Of a DNA stretch of 64,000 bases, positions 1 through 8,695 are shown piece after piece; positions within the stretch are counted from its first letter, which is position 1; every line of letters begins with the position of its first letter. Location of the stretch: contig NZ_JAEIJD010000001.1 in NCBI RefSeq assembly GCF_016307205.1, forward strand, positions 478,031-542,030. The letters are read 5' to 3'. Below the pieces are notes generated by a model. The model was not told where the DNA came from. It saw only the letters and a program-made list of their open reading frames with translations, and did not search any database. A program made the position numbers and the translations under genes. The DNA comes from Pontibaca salina. Lineage in GTDB: Bacteria; Pseudomonadota; Alphaproteobacteria; Rhodobacterales; Rhodobacteraceae.

Positions 1-611
1 AGAAAGAAGGCAAGTTCAAAGACGAGATCATTCCTTTCTCCATCAAGACCCGCAAAGGCGAGACGGTGATGGAGACGGACGAATATATCCGCCACGGTGC
101 CAGCATCGAAACAATGCAGAAGCTGCGCCCGGCCTTCACCAAGGACGGCACGGTGACCGCGGCCAATGCCTCAGGGCTGAACGACGGTGCTGCCGCTGTA
201 CTGCTGATGAGCGCGGACAACGCTGAAAAACGCGGGATCGAACCGCTGGCGCGCATCGTGTCCTATGCAACCGTCGGCCTTGACCCGTCGATCATGGGCG
301 TCGGCCCTATCGGCGCCAGCCGTAAAGCGCTGGAAAAGGCCGGATGGAAGCCCGAAGATCTGGATCTGGTCGAGGCCAACGAGGCCTTTGCCGCGCAAGC
401 CTGCGCCGTCAATAAAGATATGGGCTGGGATCCCACCGTCGTGAACGTGAACGGCGGGGCCATCGCCATTGGCCACCCAATCGGCGCATCGGGCGCGCGC
501 ATCCTGAACACCCTCGTGTTCGAAATGAAGCGCCGCAACGCCAAACGCGGTCTGGCGACGCTGTGTATCGGTGGCGGCATGGGTGTCGCCATGTGCGTCG
601 AACGCCCCTGA
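1..611 (+). CDS. phaA: Acetyl-CoA acetyltransferase (3' part of phaA)
   Basis: The gene enters the window already open; the reading frame starts at base 3 and the upstream part is missing. About 203 C-terminal residues are visible. The thiolase C-terminal domain is clear: the NEAFA stretch, the [10 protein letters not shown] motif carrying a catalytic His, and the C-terminal CIGGGMG loop carrying the second catalytic Cys. The acyl-accepting Cys near residue 89 lies outside the window. Family knowledge: it condenses two acetyl-CoA to acetoacetyl-CoA in the cytoplasm, the first step of polyhydroxybutyrate synthesis. The next gene, phaB, supports the PHB role over a fatty-acid degradative thiolase. 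A terminator-like hairpin follows within 15 bases, so phaB may have its own promoter. Confidence 0.95.
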   Translation, partial: KEGKFKDEIIPFSIKTRKGETVMETDEYIRHGASIETMQKLRPAFTKDGTVTAANASGLNDGAAAVLLMSADNAEKRGIEPLARIVSYATVGLDPSIMGVGPIGASRKALEKAGWKPEDLDLVEANEAFAAQACAVNKDMGWDPTVVNVNGGAIAIGHPIGASGARILNTLVFEMKRRNAKRGLATLCIGGGMGVAMCVERP

Positions 612-625
612 CCCCCGAAACACCG

Positions 626-651
626 AAAAGGCGCCAGCTGGCGCCTTTTTT
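626..651 (+). terminator. Rho-independent terminator after phaA
   Basis: A perfect GGCGCC/GGCGCC stem with an AGCT loop is preceded by an A-run and followed by six T. It begins 15 bases after the phaA stop, so it probably ends or attenuates phaA transcription before phaB. Confidence 0.85.
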
Positions 652-756
652 CTCTGCCTTGGGACAATCGGCGAAAATAGGCTGCGCAACATTGTTGCGG
701 GTGCACGATCGTCCCGATAACATCATTTCCGACACGCAATCTGACAGGAGAGACAA

Positions 757-1479
757 ATGGCAAGAATTGCACTCGTCACCGGCGGCAGCCGGGGTATCGG
801 CGCCGCGATTTCCAAGGCGCTGAAGGACGACGGCTATACCGTCGCCGCGACCTATGCAGGCAATGACGAGGCCGCCAGCAAGTTCAGTGAAGAAACCGGC
901 ATCAAGACCTATAAATGGAATGTGGCGGACTATAACGAAAGCAAGGCGGGCATCGCAAAGGTCGAATCCGAACTCGGCCCGATCGAAGTGGTCGTGGCGA
1001 ATGCGGGAATCACCCGTGACGCGCCGTTCCATCGGATGACCCCCGAGCAGTGGAACGAGGTAATCGATACCAACCTGACGGGCGTGTTCAACACCATTCA
1101 TCCGATTTGGCCCGGCATGCGCGAGCGCAAGTTCGGCCGTGTCATCGTGATCAGTTCGATCAACGGACAAAAAGGCCAATTCGCGCAGGTTAACTATGCC
1201 GCGACCAAAGCGGGCGATCTGGGGATCGTGAAATCGCTGGCGCAGGAAGGCGCGCGCGCAGGCATCACTGCCAACGCAATCTGCCCCGGTTACATTGCCA
1301 CCGAGATGGTCATGGCGGTACCGGAAAAGGTACGCGAAAGCATCATTGGGCAAATCCCTGCCGGCCGTTTGGGTGAGCCCGAGGAAATTGCCCGCTGCGT
1401 GGTGTTTCTGGCCTCTGATGATGCGGGTTTCATCAACGGTTCAACAATCTCGGCGAATGGCGCACAATTCTTCGCCTGA
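757..1479 (+). CDS. phaB: Acetoacetyl-CoA reductase PhaB
   Basis: This 240-residue short-chain dehydrogenase/reductase starts at ATG with AGGAGAG a few bases upstream. An N-terminal GGSRGIG nucleotide-binding turn, the NAG motif, and the catalytic Ser in SSINGQKGQ followed by YAATK (Tyr and Lys) are all visible. The SSINGQKGQFAQ surroundings are typical of PhaB rather than FabG. Family knowledge: it reduces acetoacetyl-CoA to (R)-3-hydroxybutyryl-CoA with NADPH for PHB synthesis. It lies directly behind phaA on the same strand. Confidence 0.95.
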   Translation: MARIALVTGGSRGIGAAISKALKDDGYTVAATYAGNDEAASKFSEETGIKTYKWNVADYNESKAGIAKVESELGPIEVVVANAGITRDAPFHRMTPEQWNEVIDTNLTGVFNTIHPIWPGMRERKFGRVIVISSINGQKGQFAQVNYAATKAGDLGIVKSLAQEGARAGITANAICPGYIATEMVMAVPEKVRESIIGQIPAGRLGEPEEIARCVVFLASDDAGFINGSTISANGAQFFA

Positions 1480-1515
1480 TATTTGCCCGAGGATCTGTGC
1501 AAGCGAATAACTCAG

Positions 1516-1548
1516 CAAAAATGGCCGGTCCCATATCGGATCGGCCAT
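1516..1548 (-). terminator. Hairpin terminator between phaB and a DUF465 gene
   Basis: Stem ATGGCCG/CGGCCAT (1521-1527 with 1542-1548) is extended inward by GTCC/GGAT. Read on the minus strand it is followed by a run of T, so it best suits the minus-strand gene at 1739-1903, although it may act on both convergent genes. Confidence 0.55.
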
Positions 1549-1738
1549 TCCTGTGTCCCGGTACACCGGCATAAAACACGATCACGTTTGGCTTTTCGGT
1601 ATCCGGCTTTACGCGGCACCGCGATTTAGGCTTTTTCTGATACTTAACCGCGACTGCCCGCGCTAAGTGACCGCGGGCAATCACCACAGTTCTAAACACT
1701 CCCGACGCATCGCGCGCCGCGTGCAGAACCTGTCGCTG

Positions 1739-1903
1739 TCAGGATGAAAGGCGCTTGATCTCTTCCTTCAGCTTCAACTTTTGTTTCTTCATCTCCGCCA
1801 CATGCAGGCCGTCCACACCGGGCGATCGCTGGGCCTGCTCGACTTCACTACTCAGTGTCTGGTGCTTCCTTTTCAGTTCCGTCAGGTGCGAGCTCAAGCT
1901 CAT
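1739..1903 (-). CDS. YdcH/DUF465 family small protein
   Basis: This 54-residue basic, coiled-coil-rich protein starts MSLSSHLTELKRKHQ, the usual opening of the DUF465 (YdcH-like) family. An in-frame longer version exists, but AAGGAGG lies seven bases before the ATG at 1903, so the shorter start is chosen. No catalytic residues are seen. The composition (EVEQAQRSPG..., then Lys/Glu-rich helix) suggests a helical hairpin. Function is not known in general; members are often seen near cell-envelope or housekeeping genes. Confidence 0.8.
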   Translation of the reverse strand: MSLSSHLTELKRKHQTLSSEVEQAQRSPGVDGLHVAEMKKQKLKLKEEIKRLSS

Positions 1904-2137
1904 GGCAGTCCTCCTTCTGAACAAGTTGCGTAAATAGTTGAGCATATTCGTCTGAGTCTGTCACGTCAGTTGAATCGCTACCTGGTTAACAGCGTTAAAT
2001 GTGGCGGGGTTCTGCCGATGCGGTACTTGCAACAGGGCGAGCGCACGCACGACACCCCTTTAATCGCGGCAACAGGCGCAGCTGACCGCCCAAACATCGG
2101 GCTTTGATCAGATCGCCCACCGCAAGCAAATCCGCGC

Positions 2138-2353
2138 TCAATTGCTGGGCAGGATTTCGTTGTCGCGCATAACCCGCAACGCACGATCATAGTCCGCCTC
2201 GCGCACCATCATGCGACGGGGAAAAGCTCCGATACCGCCCTCTAAGACGCTCATGTTTACGTCCATTTCAAAGCAGTCTATAGCCTCGCCCTGTAGAAGA
2301 GCCGATGCAAATGCCATGACTGTCAGGTCGGTGGTGCGCAAAAGTTCTTTCAT
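2138..2353 (-). CDS. DUF2007-type putative signal-transducing small protein
   Basis: This 71-residue protein starts MKELLRTTDLTVMAFASALL. It matches my recollection of DUF2007 proteins: a ferredoxin-like alpha-beta fold with an EAID... element and a C-terminal Arg/Val helix. An upstream in-frame TTG at 2431 would add 26 residues, but these overlap the divergent gene's start and look non-native, so ATG 2353 is preferred. It is divergent from the polyprenyl synthase gene with 53 bases between starts. No specific function can be assigned. Confidence 0.75.
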   Translation of the reverse strand: MKELLRTTDLTVMAFASALLQGEAIDCFEMDVNMSVLEGGIGAFPRRMMVREADYDRALRVMRDNEILPSN

Positions 2354-2406
2354 TAAACATGATCTAAGGGCAACGCAGTAACGATGTCGAGCCGGGAAAT
2401 GAACGC

Positions 2407-3408
2407 ATGACGGACAGCGCAATCGTCGCAAGACCTCACGACCGTCTGGCCAAAGAACTGGCCGACGACCTAGTAGCCGTCAACGCCCTGATCCGGGCGC
2501 GGATGGAATCGCGTCATGCGCCGCGCATCCCCGAGGTCACCGCGCATCTGGTCGAAGCCGGCGGTAAACGCCTGCGTCCGATGCTGACGCTGGCGGCGGC
2601 GCGGTTATGTGGTTACGACGGCCCTTGGCACATCCACCTTGCCGCCACGGTCGAGTTTATCCACACTGCAACGCTGCTGCATGACGACGTGGTGGACGAA
2701 AGCGCCCAGCGTCGCGGACGGCCCACTGCAAACCTTCTGTGGGACAACAAATCCAGCGTTCTGGTTGGCGATTACCTGTTCGCGCGCAGCTTCCAACTGA
2801 TGGTCGAGCCCGGCAATCTGCGGGTGCTTGAGATCCTGTCCAATGCCGCCGCCACCATCGCCGAAGGCGAGGTTCTGCAACTCAGCGCAGCCCAGAATCT
2901 GGCCACGGATGAAGACATCTATCTTCAGATCGTGCGCGGCAAGACGGCGGCCCTGTTCTCGGCGGCAACCGAATCTGGCGCAGTCATCGCCAACGCACCC
3001 GACGATCATGTGCGGGCTTTGTTCAATTACGGAGACGCCTTGGGAATCGCCTTTCAGATCGCCGATGATCTGCTGGACTATCAAGGCGATAGCACGGCCA
3101 CGGGCAAAAACATCGGGGACGACTTTCGCGAACGCAAATTGACGCTGCCTGTTATTAAGGCCGTCGGTCAGGCCACCGAGGACGAGCGCGCCTTTTGGAA
3201 GCGTACCATCGAACTGGGCCGACAAGACGCCCGCGATCTGGATCACGCTCTTGAGTTGATGGCGAAATACAACACCTTAGCCGCCACCCGGAATGATGCC
3301 AGACATTGGGCGGACACGGCGAAATCTGCAATAGCCGCCCTGCCCGATCACCGGATCCGCACCCTATTACACGATCTTGCCGATTACGTCGTCGCCCGAT
3401 TGGCCTGA
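2407..3408 (+). CDS. Trans-polyprenyl diphosphate synthase (quinone side chain)
   Basis: This 333-residue polyprenyl synthetase has both Asp-rich motifs: LLHDDVVDES near residues 90-100 and FQIADDLLDYQGD near residue 220. GGKRLRP, which binds the allylic diphosphate, is at about residue 57. Family knowledge: it condenses isopentenyl diphosphate onto an allylic primer to make the C40-C50 tail of ubiquinone. Chain length cannot be told from reading; in alphaproteobacteria the long-chain (decaprenyl) enzyme of about 333 residues fits. It is a single gene with divergent and downstream neighbours of unrelated function. Confidence 0.9.
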   Translation: MTDSAIVARPHDRLAKELADDLVAVNALIRARMESRHAPRIPEVTAHLVEAGGKRLRPMLTLAAARLCGYDGPWHIHLAATVEFIHTATLLHDDVVDESAQRRGRPTANLLWDNKSSVLVGDYLFARSFQLMVEPGNLRVLEILSNAAATIAEGEVLQLSAAQNLATDEDIYLQIVRGKTAALFSAATESGAVIANAPDDHVRALFNYGDALGIAFQIADDLLDYQGDSTATGKNIGDDFRERKLTLPVIKAVGQATEDERAFWKRTIELGRQDARDLDHALELMAKYNTLAATRNDARHWADTAKSAIAALPDHRIRTLLHDLADYVVARLA

Positions 3409-3561
3409 CGCCCGGACACCAATGGACAAGGCGACTGTTTCAGGCGCTCTGCGACGTTGGAAAAGCGCCGCAAAACCGACGCATTGACATTTCGACCTTG
3501 CCGCCCACATGTTGCCCCGCCATAGACCGCGCCAGTTTCGCCGTAGGAGGTTTTCACCTAA

Positions 3562-6201
3562 ATGCCCGTCGTTGTTGTAGAATCCCCGGCCAAGGCCAAG
3601 ACCATTAACAAATATCTCGGCCCCGGTTACACGGTTCTGGCGTCCTATGGGCATGTCCGCGACCTGCCGCCGAAGGACGGATCGGTCGATCCCGACAATA
3701 ATTTCGACATGAAATGGGAAATCGCCAGCGACAGTAAGAAACACGTCAAGGCGATTGCCGACGCGCTGGCCGAAGACGGCGAACTGATCCTCGCCACTGA
3801 CCCCGACCGCGAAGGTGAGGCGATCAGTTGGCACCTGCAAGAGGCGCTGACCAAGCGCCGCTCGATCAAGAAGGACACCCCGGTCTCGCGTGTCACCTTC
3901 AACGCGATCACCAAAGACGCGGTGCAAAAAGCGATGGCGAACCCACGGCAGGTGGATATGCCATTGGTCGAGGCCTATCTGGCCCGCCGCGCGCTTGATT
4001 ATCTGGTCGGTTTCAATCTCTCGCCGGTGCTCTGGCGCAAGCTGCCCGGCGCGCGGTCGGCGGGACGCGTGCAATCTGTCACGCTCAGGCTGATCGTCGA
4101 GCGCGAGATGGAGATCGAGGCGTTTCGCGCCCGCGAATACTGGACCGTCAAAGCAGTGCTGGCCACGCCGCGCGGGCAGGAATATGAGGCGCGGCTGACG
4201 GTTCTGGCGGGCAAAAAGCTGGAACGTTTCGACATCGAAAACGAAACCCAGGCCGAATTGGCGGTGCAGGCAATCACCAGCCGCGATCTGACGGTGAAAT
4301 CGGTCGAGGCGAAACCGGCCAGCCGCAACCCGGCTGCTCCCTTCATGACCTCCACCTTGCAACAAGAGGCCAGCCGCAAATTTGGCATGGGTGCGCGCCA
4401 GGCGATGAGCGCAGCGCAGCGGCTATATGAGGCTGGGCACATCACCTATATGCGGACCGACGGCATTGACATGGCTCCCGAGGCTGTCACTGCCGCCCGC
4501 GACGCGATCAAGGATCGCTTTGGCGCCGATTACGTGCCGAAATCGCCCCGCATCTACAAGAATAAGGCCAAGAACGCGCAAGAGGCGCACGAGTGCATCC
4601 GCCCCACTGACATGGCGCGCGATGTCGAGGCGCTGAAGCTGTCGGACGCCGATCAGCGCAACCTGTATGATCTGATCTGGAAGCGCACACTGGCCTGCCA
4701 GATGGAAAGCGCCCGCATGGAGCGCACGACAGTCGATATCGCCAGCCAGGATGGCCAGATCGAACTGCGCGCAAACGGACAGGTGATGCTGTTCGACGGC
4801 TTTCTACGGGTCTATGAGGAGGGGCGCGACGACGCAGTGGTCGAGGACGACGACAAGCGCCTGCCGCAAATTTCCCAAGGTGAAAAGGCCGACAAGCGCA
4901 GCGTCACGCCCGACCAGCACTTCACCCAGCCCCCGCCGCGCTATACCGAGGCAACGCTGGTCAAGAAAATGGAAGAACTGGGCATTGGCCGCCCCTCGAC
5001 CTATGCCAGCATCGTCACGACGATCCAAGATCGCGGCTATGTGCGCAAGGAAAAGAACCGGCTGATCCCTGAAGACAAGGGCCGATTGGTGACGGCCTTT
5101 TTGGAAAACTATTTCCGCCGTTATGTCGGTTACGATTTCACCGCGGCGCTTGAGGACCAACTGGATCACATCAGCGCGGGTGACGAAGATTACAAAGAGG
5201 TGCTGGCGCGCTTCTGGCGAGATTTCTCGGCCGCTATTGCCGAAACCAGCGAATTGCGCATCACGGATGTACTCGAAAAGATCAACGAGGTGCTGGAACC
5301 GCATCTGTTTCCCGCAACCGAAGATGGCAGCGATCCGCGCCTGTGCCCGCATTGCGGTAAGGGGCGGCTGTCTATGCGCACCGCGCGCGCCGGTGGCGCA
5401 TTCATCGGCTGCTCGAGCTATCCTGAATGCCGCTATACTCGGCCGTTCGGACCGCCGGGCATGGAAGAAGATTCGGCGATCCCCCCCGAGGGCAAGTTGC
5501 TGGGCCATGACGAGGGCGACGCGATCCGTGTCTTCAAAGGTCGGTTCGGACCTTACGTCCAGCGTGGCGAGGTGACCGAAGACAACAAAAAGCCCCCGCG
5601 GCAGTCGATCCCCAAGGACTGGGCCCCCGAGGAGCTGGAGCTGGATCGGGCGCTGATGCTGCTTTCACTGCCCCGCCCGATCGGCCCCCATCCCGAAGAC
5701 GGGGTCATGATATGGTCGAATATCGGCCGGTATGGGCCATATCTGAAACATGCTGAAAGCACCTCCGAGCGCGGCGGCACCAACGCCAATCTGGAAAGCA
5801 TCGACGAGGTGTTCACCGTCGGGATGAACCGCGCTGTGCAGCTTCTGGCCGAAAAGAAGGCCAGCCGGGGCGGGCGTGGGCGGGCCGCCAAACCGCTGCG
5901 CGAACTGGGCGAACATCCTGATGCGGGCGGCGCTGTAAATATCATGGATGGCAAATATGGCCCCTATGTGAAGTGGGAAAAGATCAACGCAACTTTGCCC
6001 AAGGAAACACCGCCTGAGGATGTCTCCATGGAAATGGCGGTGGAACTGATCGCCGAGAAAGCCGCCAAATCGGGCAAGAAAAAACCCGCAGCCAAGAAAC
6101 CCGCCGCCAAAAAGACCGCGGCCAAGAAGACCGCAACCAAGAAACCTGCTGCAAAAAAGGCGGCGGCAAAAAAGACGACAACGAAAGCCCCCGAAACGTG
6201 A
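3562..6201 (+). CDS. topA: DNA topoisomerase I (type IA)
   Basis: This 879-residue topoisomerase IA starts at ATG, with AGGAGG about 12 bases upstream. The N-terminal TOPRIM domain opens VVVESPAKAKTI and has the acidic LATDPDREGEA motif. The active-site Tyr is in HITYMRTDG, near residue 300. One four-Cys zinc ribbon (CPHCGKGRL...CSSYPEC) lies at about residues 596-625. Topo C-terminal repeats containing GRFGPYVQ, GRYGPYLK and GKYGPYVK follow. The last about 45 residues are an unusual Lys/Ala/Pro tail (AAKKPAAKK repeats), similar to histone-H1-like tails. It relaxes negative supercoils. A strong terminator follows immediately. Confidence 0.97.
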   Translation: MPVVVVESPAKAKTINKYLGPGYTVLASYGHVRDLPPKDGSVDPDNNFDMKWEIASDSKKHVKAIADALAEDGELILATDPDREGEAISWHLQEALTKRRSIKKDTPVSRVTFNAITKDAVQKAMANPRQVDMPLVEAYLARRALDYLVGFNLSPVLWRKLPGARSAGRVQSVTLRLIVEREMEIEAFRAREYWTVKAVLATPRGQEYEARLTVLAGKKLERFDIENETQAELAVQAITSRDLTVKSVEAKPASRNPAAPFMTSTLQQEASRKFGMGARQAMSAAQRLYEAGHITYMRTDGIDMAPEAVTAARDAIKDRFGADYVPKSPRIYKNKAKNAQEAHECIRPTDMARDVEALKLSDADQRNLYDLIWKRTLACQMESARMERTTVDIASQDGQIELRANGQVMLFDGFLRVYEEGRDDAVVEDDDKRLPQISQGEKADKRSVTPDQHFTQPPPRYTEATLVKKMEELGIGRPSTYASIVTTIQDRGYVRKEKNRLIPEDKGRLVTAFLENYFRRYVGYDFTAALEDQLDHISAGDEDYKEVLARFWRDFSAAIAETSELRITDVLEKINEVLEPHLFPATEDGSDPRLCPHCGKGRLSMRTARAGGAFIGCSSYPECRYTRPFGPPGMEEDSAIPPEGKLLGHDEGDAIRVFKGRFGPYVQRGEVTEDNKKPPRQSIPKDWAPEELELDRALMLLSLPRPIGPHPEDGVMIWSNIGRYGPYLKHAESTSERGGTNANLESIDEVFTVGMNRAVQLLAEKKASRGGRGRAAKPLRELGEHPDAGGAVNIMDGKYGPYVKWEKINATLPKETPPEDVSMEMAVELIAEKAAKSGKKKPAAKKPAAKKTAAKKTATKKPAAKKAAAKKTTTKAPET

Positions 6202-6207
6202 TCGCAA

Positions 6208-6240
6208 GCGCCCCGATTGGGGCGCAGGCCTTCTTGTTTT
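6208..6240 (+). terminator. Rho-independent terminator after topA
   Basis: Stem GCGCCCC/GGGGCGC with a GATT loop (6208-6225) is followed by a pyrimidine-rich TTCTTGTTTT tract. It starts seven bases after the topA stop. Confidence 0.8.
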
Positions 6241-6300
6241 GTTGACACTGAACCCCTGCAACGGCACAACCAAGGCAGCAGCGTTGTTAAGGGGTATTCG

Positions 6301-7005
6301 ATGAAGAAGGTGTATGGCACCGCCGAGCAGGCTCTCGACGGGCTGCTGCGTGATGGCATGCTGATCGCGGCCGGTGGTTTTGGCCTCAGCGGCATTCCTG
6401 AATTTCTGATCGCGGCGATCCGCGATGCCGGTACCAAGGATTTGACCGTCGCGTCGAATAATGCAGGCGTGGACGATTTTGGGCTCGGCGTCTTGCTGCA
6501 GACCAGACAGGTCAAGAAGATGATCTCGTCCTATGTCGGTGAGAACGCCGAATTCATGCGCCAGTACCTGAGCGGCGAACTGGAACTGGAATTTACTCCT
6601 CAGGGCACCTTGGCTGAACGCATGCGCGCCGGTGGCAGCGGCATCCCCGGCTTCTATACCAAGACCGGTGTCGGCACCCAGATCGCCGAAGGCAAGGAGC
6701 ACAAGGATTTCGACGGCGAAACCTATATTCTGGAACGCGGAATCGTCGCTGATCTTGCCATCGTCAAGGCCTGGAAAGCCGACGACACCGGCAATCTGAT
6801 ATTTCGAAAGACCGCGCGCAATTTCAACCCGCCCGCAGCGATGTGCGGCAAGATCTGCGTCGCCGAGGTCGAGGAAATCGTGCCGCGCGGCAGCCTTGAT
6901 CCTGATGGCATCCATCTACCCGGCATCTATGTGCATCGCCTAATTCAGGGGGATCATGAAAAGCGCATCGAACAGCGCACCACCCGCAAGCGCGAAGAGG
7001 CGTAA
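6301..7005 (+). CDS. scoA: 3-oxoacid CoA-transferase subunit A
   Basis: This 234-residue family-I CoA-transferase alpha subunit starts [12 protein letters not shown]; the in-frame extension to 6217 runs back into the topA terminator and was rejected. The glycine-rich CoA-binding [12 protein letters not shown] segment lies near residues 21-32. Family knowledge: with subunit B it moves CoA between succinyl-CoA and acetoacetate (or a similar 3-oxoacid). The B subunit follows after three bases. Nearby phaAB makes an acetoacetyl-CoA role plausible, but the exact acid cannot be read from sequence. Confidence 0.9.
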   Translation: MKKVYGTAEQALDGLLRDGMLIAAGGFGLSGIPEFLIAAIRDAGTKDLTVASNNAGVDDFGLGVLLQTRQVKKMISSYVGENAEFMRQYLSGELELEFTPQGTLAERMRAGGSGIPGFYTKTGVGTQIAEGKEHKDFDGETYILERGIVADLAIVKAWKADDTGNLIFRKTARNFNPPAAMCGKICVAEVEEIVPRGSLDPDGIHLPGIYVHRLIQGDHEKRIEQRTTRKREEA

Positions 7006-7008
7006 ACC

Positions 7009-7647
7009 ATGGCCAATGACATCAAGGGCTGGGATCGCAACCAGATGGCCGCCCGCGCGGCAGAAGAACTGGAAGATGGCTGGTATGTAAATCTCGGCAT
7101 CGGGATACCCACGCTGGTGGCGAACTATGTCGGCGACAAGGACATTACCCTGCAATCGGAAAACGGCATGTTGGGCATGGGTCCCTTCCCTTTTGAGGGC
7201 GAGGAAGACCCGGATCTGATCAACGCCGGCAAGCAGACGATAACCGAGTTGAGCCGCACCTCCTATTTCGACAGTGCGACCAGTTTTGGCATGATTCGCG
7301 GCGGCAAGATCGCTGCCGCCATTCTGGGCGCGATGGAGGTGGCTGAAAACGGCGATCTGGCGAACTGGATGATCCCCGGCAAGCTGGTCAAGGGCATGGG
7401 CGGTGCGATGGATTTGGTCGCCGGCGTGCGGCGTGTGATCGTCGTGATGGATCACACCAACAAGGCCGGGGAGTCCAAATTGCTCAAGACATGCACCCTT
7501 CCGCTGACCGGAACCGGCGTGGTGGACCGCATCATTACCAATCTGGGTGTATTGGATGTGGCCGAAGGCGGCCTGCAATTGATCGAAACCGCCGATGGCA
7601 TCACCGAAGCCGATATCCGCGCCGCGACCGAGGCAACGATTGTCTGA
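7009..7647 (+). CDS. scoB: 3-oxoacid CoA-transferase subunit B
   Basis: This 212-residue beta subunit has the family signature SENGMLGMGP near residues 48-57, whose Glu forms the thioester intermediate. The N-terminal NLGIGIPTLV segment is also typical. The start ATG lies four bases after the subunit A stop, so the two are translationally coupled, as usual for this heteromeric enzyme. Its stop codon is overlapped by the TTG start of the following GNAT-like gene. Confidence 0.92.
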   Translation: MANDIKGWDRNQMAARAAEELEDGWYVNLGIGIPTLVANYVGDKDITLQSENGMLGMGPFPFEGEEDPDLINAGKQTITELSRTSYFDSATSFGMIRGGKIAAAILGAMEVAENGDLANWMIPGKLVKGMGGAMDLVAGVRRVIVVMDHTNKAGESKLLKTCTLPLTGTGVVDRIITNLGVLDVAEGGLQLIETADGITEADIRAATEATIV

Positions 7648-7933
7648 GCCTGAATCCATTGCCCATGAACGCGGGCCCGACGGGGGCCGCTACGCCCTGC
7701 GCCGCGACGGGGCCGAGGCGGAACTGACCTATCAAATTGCCTCGCCCGATCTAATCTTGGCCGACCATACCGGCGTACCTGATGCCATGCGCCACACCGG
7801 CGCGGGGGCGGCACTTGTGAAGCGGATGGTCGAGGATGCACGCGCTGGCGGCTATCATATCCGCCCCACCTGCCCCTTTGTCGAAGCGATGCGCAACCGC
7901 CATCCGGATTGGGCCGACGCTTTCGAGAGTTGA
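7640..7933 (+). CDS. Small GNAT-like N-acetyltransferase
   Basis: This protein is about 97 residues and resembles the YjdJ/COG2388 group of minimal GNAT proteins. It has a beta-hairpin (YALRRDGAEAELTYQI), the VPDAMRHTGAGAALVKRMVEDAR segment carrying the acetyl-CoA-binding glycines, and a PFVEAMRNRHPDW C-terminus. No ATG fits. A TTG at 7640 overlaps the end of the upstream gene (TTGTCTGA), so coupled initiation is proposed. The substrate is unknown. It probably shares the CoA-transferase transcript. Confidence 0.75.
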   Translation: MSEPESIAHERGPDGGRYALRRDGAEAELTYQIASPDLILADHTGVPDAMRHTGAGAALVKRMVEDARAGGYHIRPTCPFVEAMRNRHPDWADAFES

Positions 7934-8112
7934 CCTCGACTCGCCGCCGCACCTACGCATCTGGGGCGGATCGGCTGCGCCCATACTCGGGCACAAATCA
8001 TTGCTCATGAAAGATAATTTGCAACAGCCATTGCCCGTAAGGAAAAATGGCGGACACCCTTTTGTTTTGCATCGAATGCCTTATGCTTGGCGCAAACATG
8101 CAAGGGTACTAA

Positions 8113-8595
8113 ATGGCGCGCGACATCGATTACGGTAACTTGATGCATCAGGCCATGCGTGGTCTCATAAAATCCGTGTTGCAGGACGTAGCTGAGAACG
8201 GCCTGCCCGGGGCGCATCATTTCTTTATCACTTTCGACACCGGGCATCCTGATGCTGAACTGGCGGATTGGCTGTCGGATCGCTATCCCAGCGAGATGAC
8301 AGTGGTTATGCAGCACTGGTATGACAATCTTGACGTGGGGCCCGAGGGGTTTTCGATTACGCTCAATTTCGGTGATGCACCGGAACCGCTGTATATCCCC
8401 TATGAGGCGATCAAGACTTTCGTGGATCCATCGGTGGAATTCGGGCTGCGGTTTGAAAACCCCGAGGATGAGGATCTGTCCGAAGACGAAGCTCAGCCCA
8501 GCCCGGCGATCAATACCGATCATGCCCGCGAAACGCCCGAGGATGCCGCCAAGTCGGACGCGCAGGTCGTATCGCTGGACTCTTTTCGCAAATAG
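8113..8595 (+). CDS. sspB: SspB-type adaptor for ClpXP
   Basis: This 160-residue protein has the alphaproteobacterial SspB layout: a folded N-terminal domain (about residues 1-115, with HHFFITFDT and MTVVMQHWY strands) that binds substrate tags, then an acidic disordered linker, then a short basic/hydrophobic tail (AQVVSLDSFRK) that fits the ClpX-binding peptide. Family knowledge: it delivers SsrA-tagged proteins to ClpXP in the cytoplasm. It stands alone between the CoA-transferase operon and fumC. Confidence 0.9.
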   Translation: MARDIDYGNLMHQAMRGLIKSVLQDVAENGLPGAHHFFITFDTGHPDAELADWLSDRYPSEMTVVMQHWYDNLDVGPEGFSITLNFGDAPEPLYIPYEAIKTFVDPSVEFGLRFENPEDEDLSEDEAQPSPAINTDHARETPEDAAKSDAQVVSLDSFRK

Positions 8596-8695
8596 GCGAC
8601 ACCTGTCGCAAACACGATGCGTATACCTGCCCGTCCGTATTTGACTGGCACGGCGCGCAAACGGCCTGTAGCCGTCGACCACACGGAGATGATAA

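Noticed and set aside
409..1353. 314-codon minus-strand frame opposite phaA/phaB
   Set aside because: Fully antisense to phaA and phaB with no recognisable domain; typical of high-GC DNA.
3367..4365. 332-codon minus-strand frame opposite the topA 5' half
   Set aside because: Antisense shadow; no motif, no ribosome site.
5665..6915. 416-codon minus-strand frame opposite topA and scoA
   Set aside because: It is antisense to two clear genes and contains Gly/Cys/Leu repeats that mirror the Lys/Ala tail of TopA; no ribosome site or family pattern.
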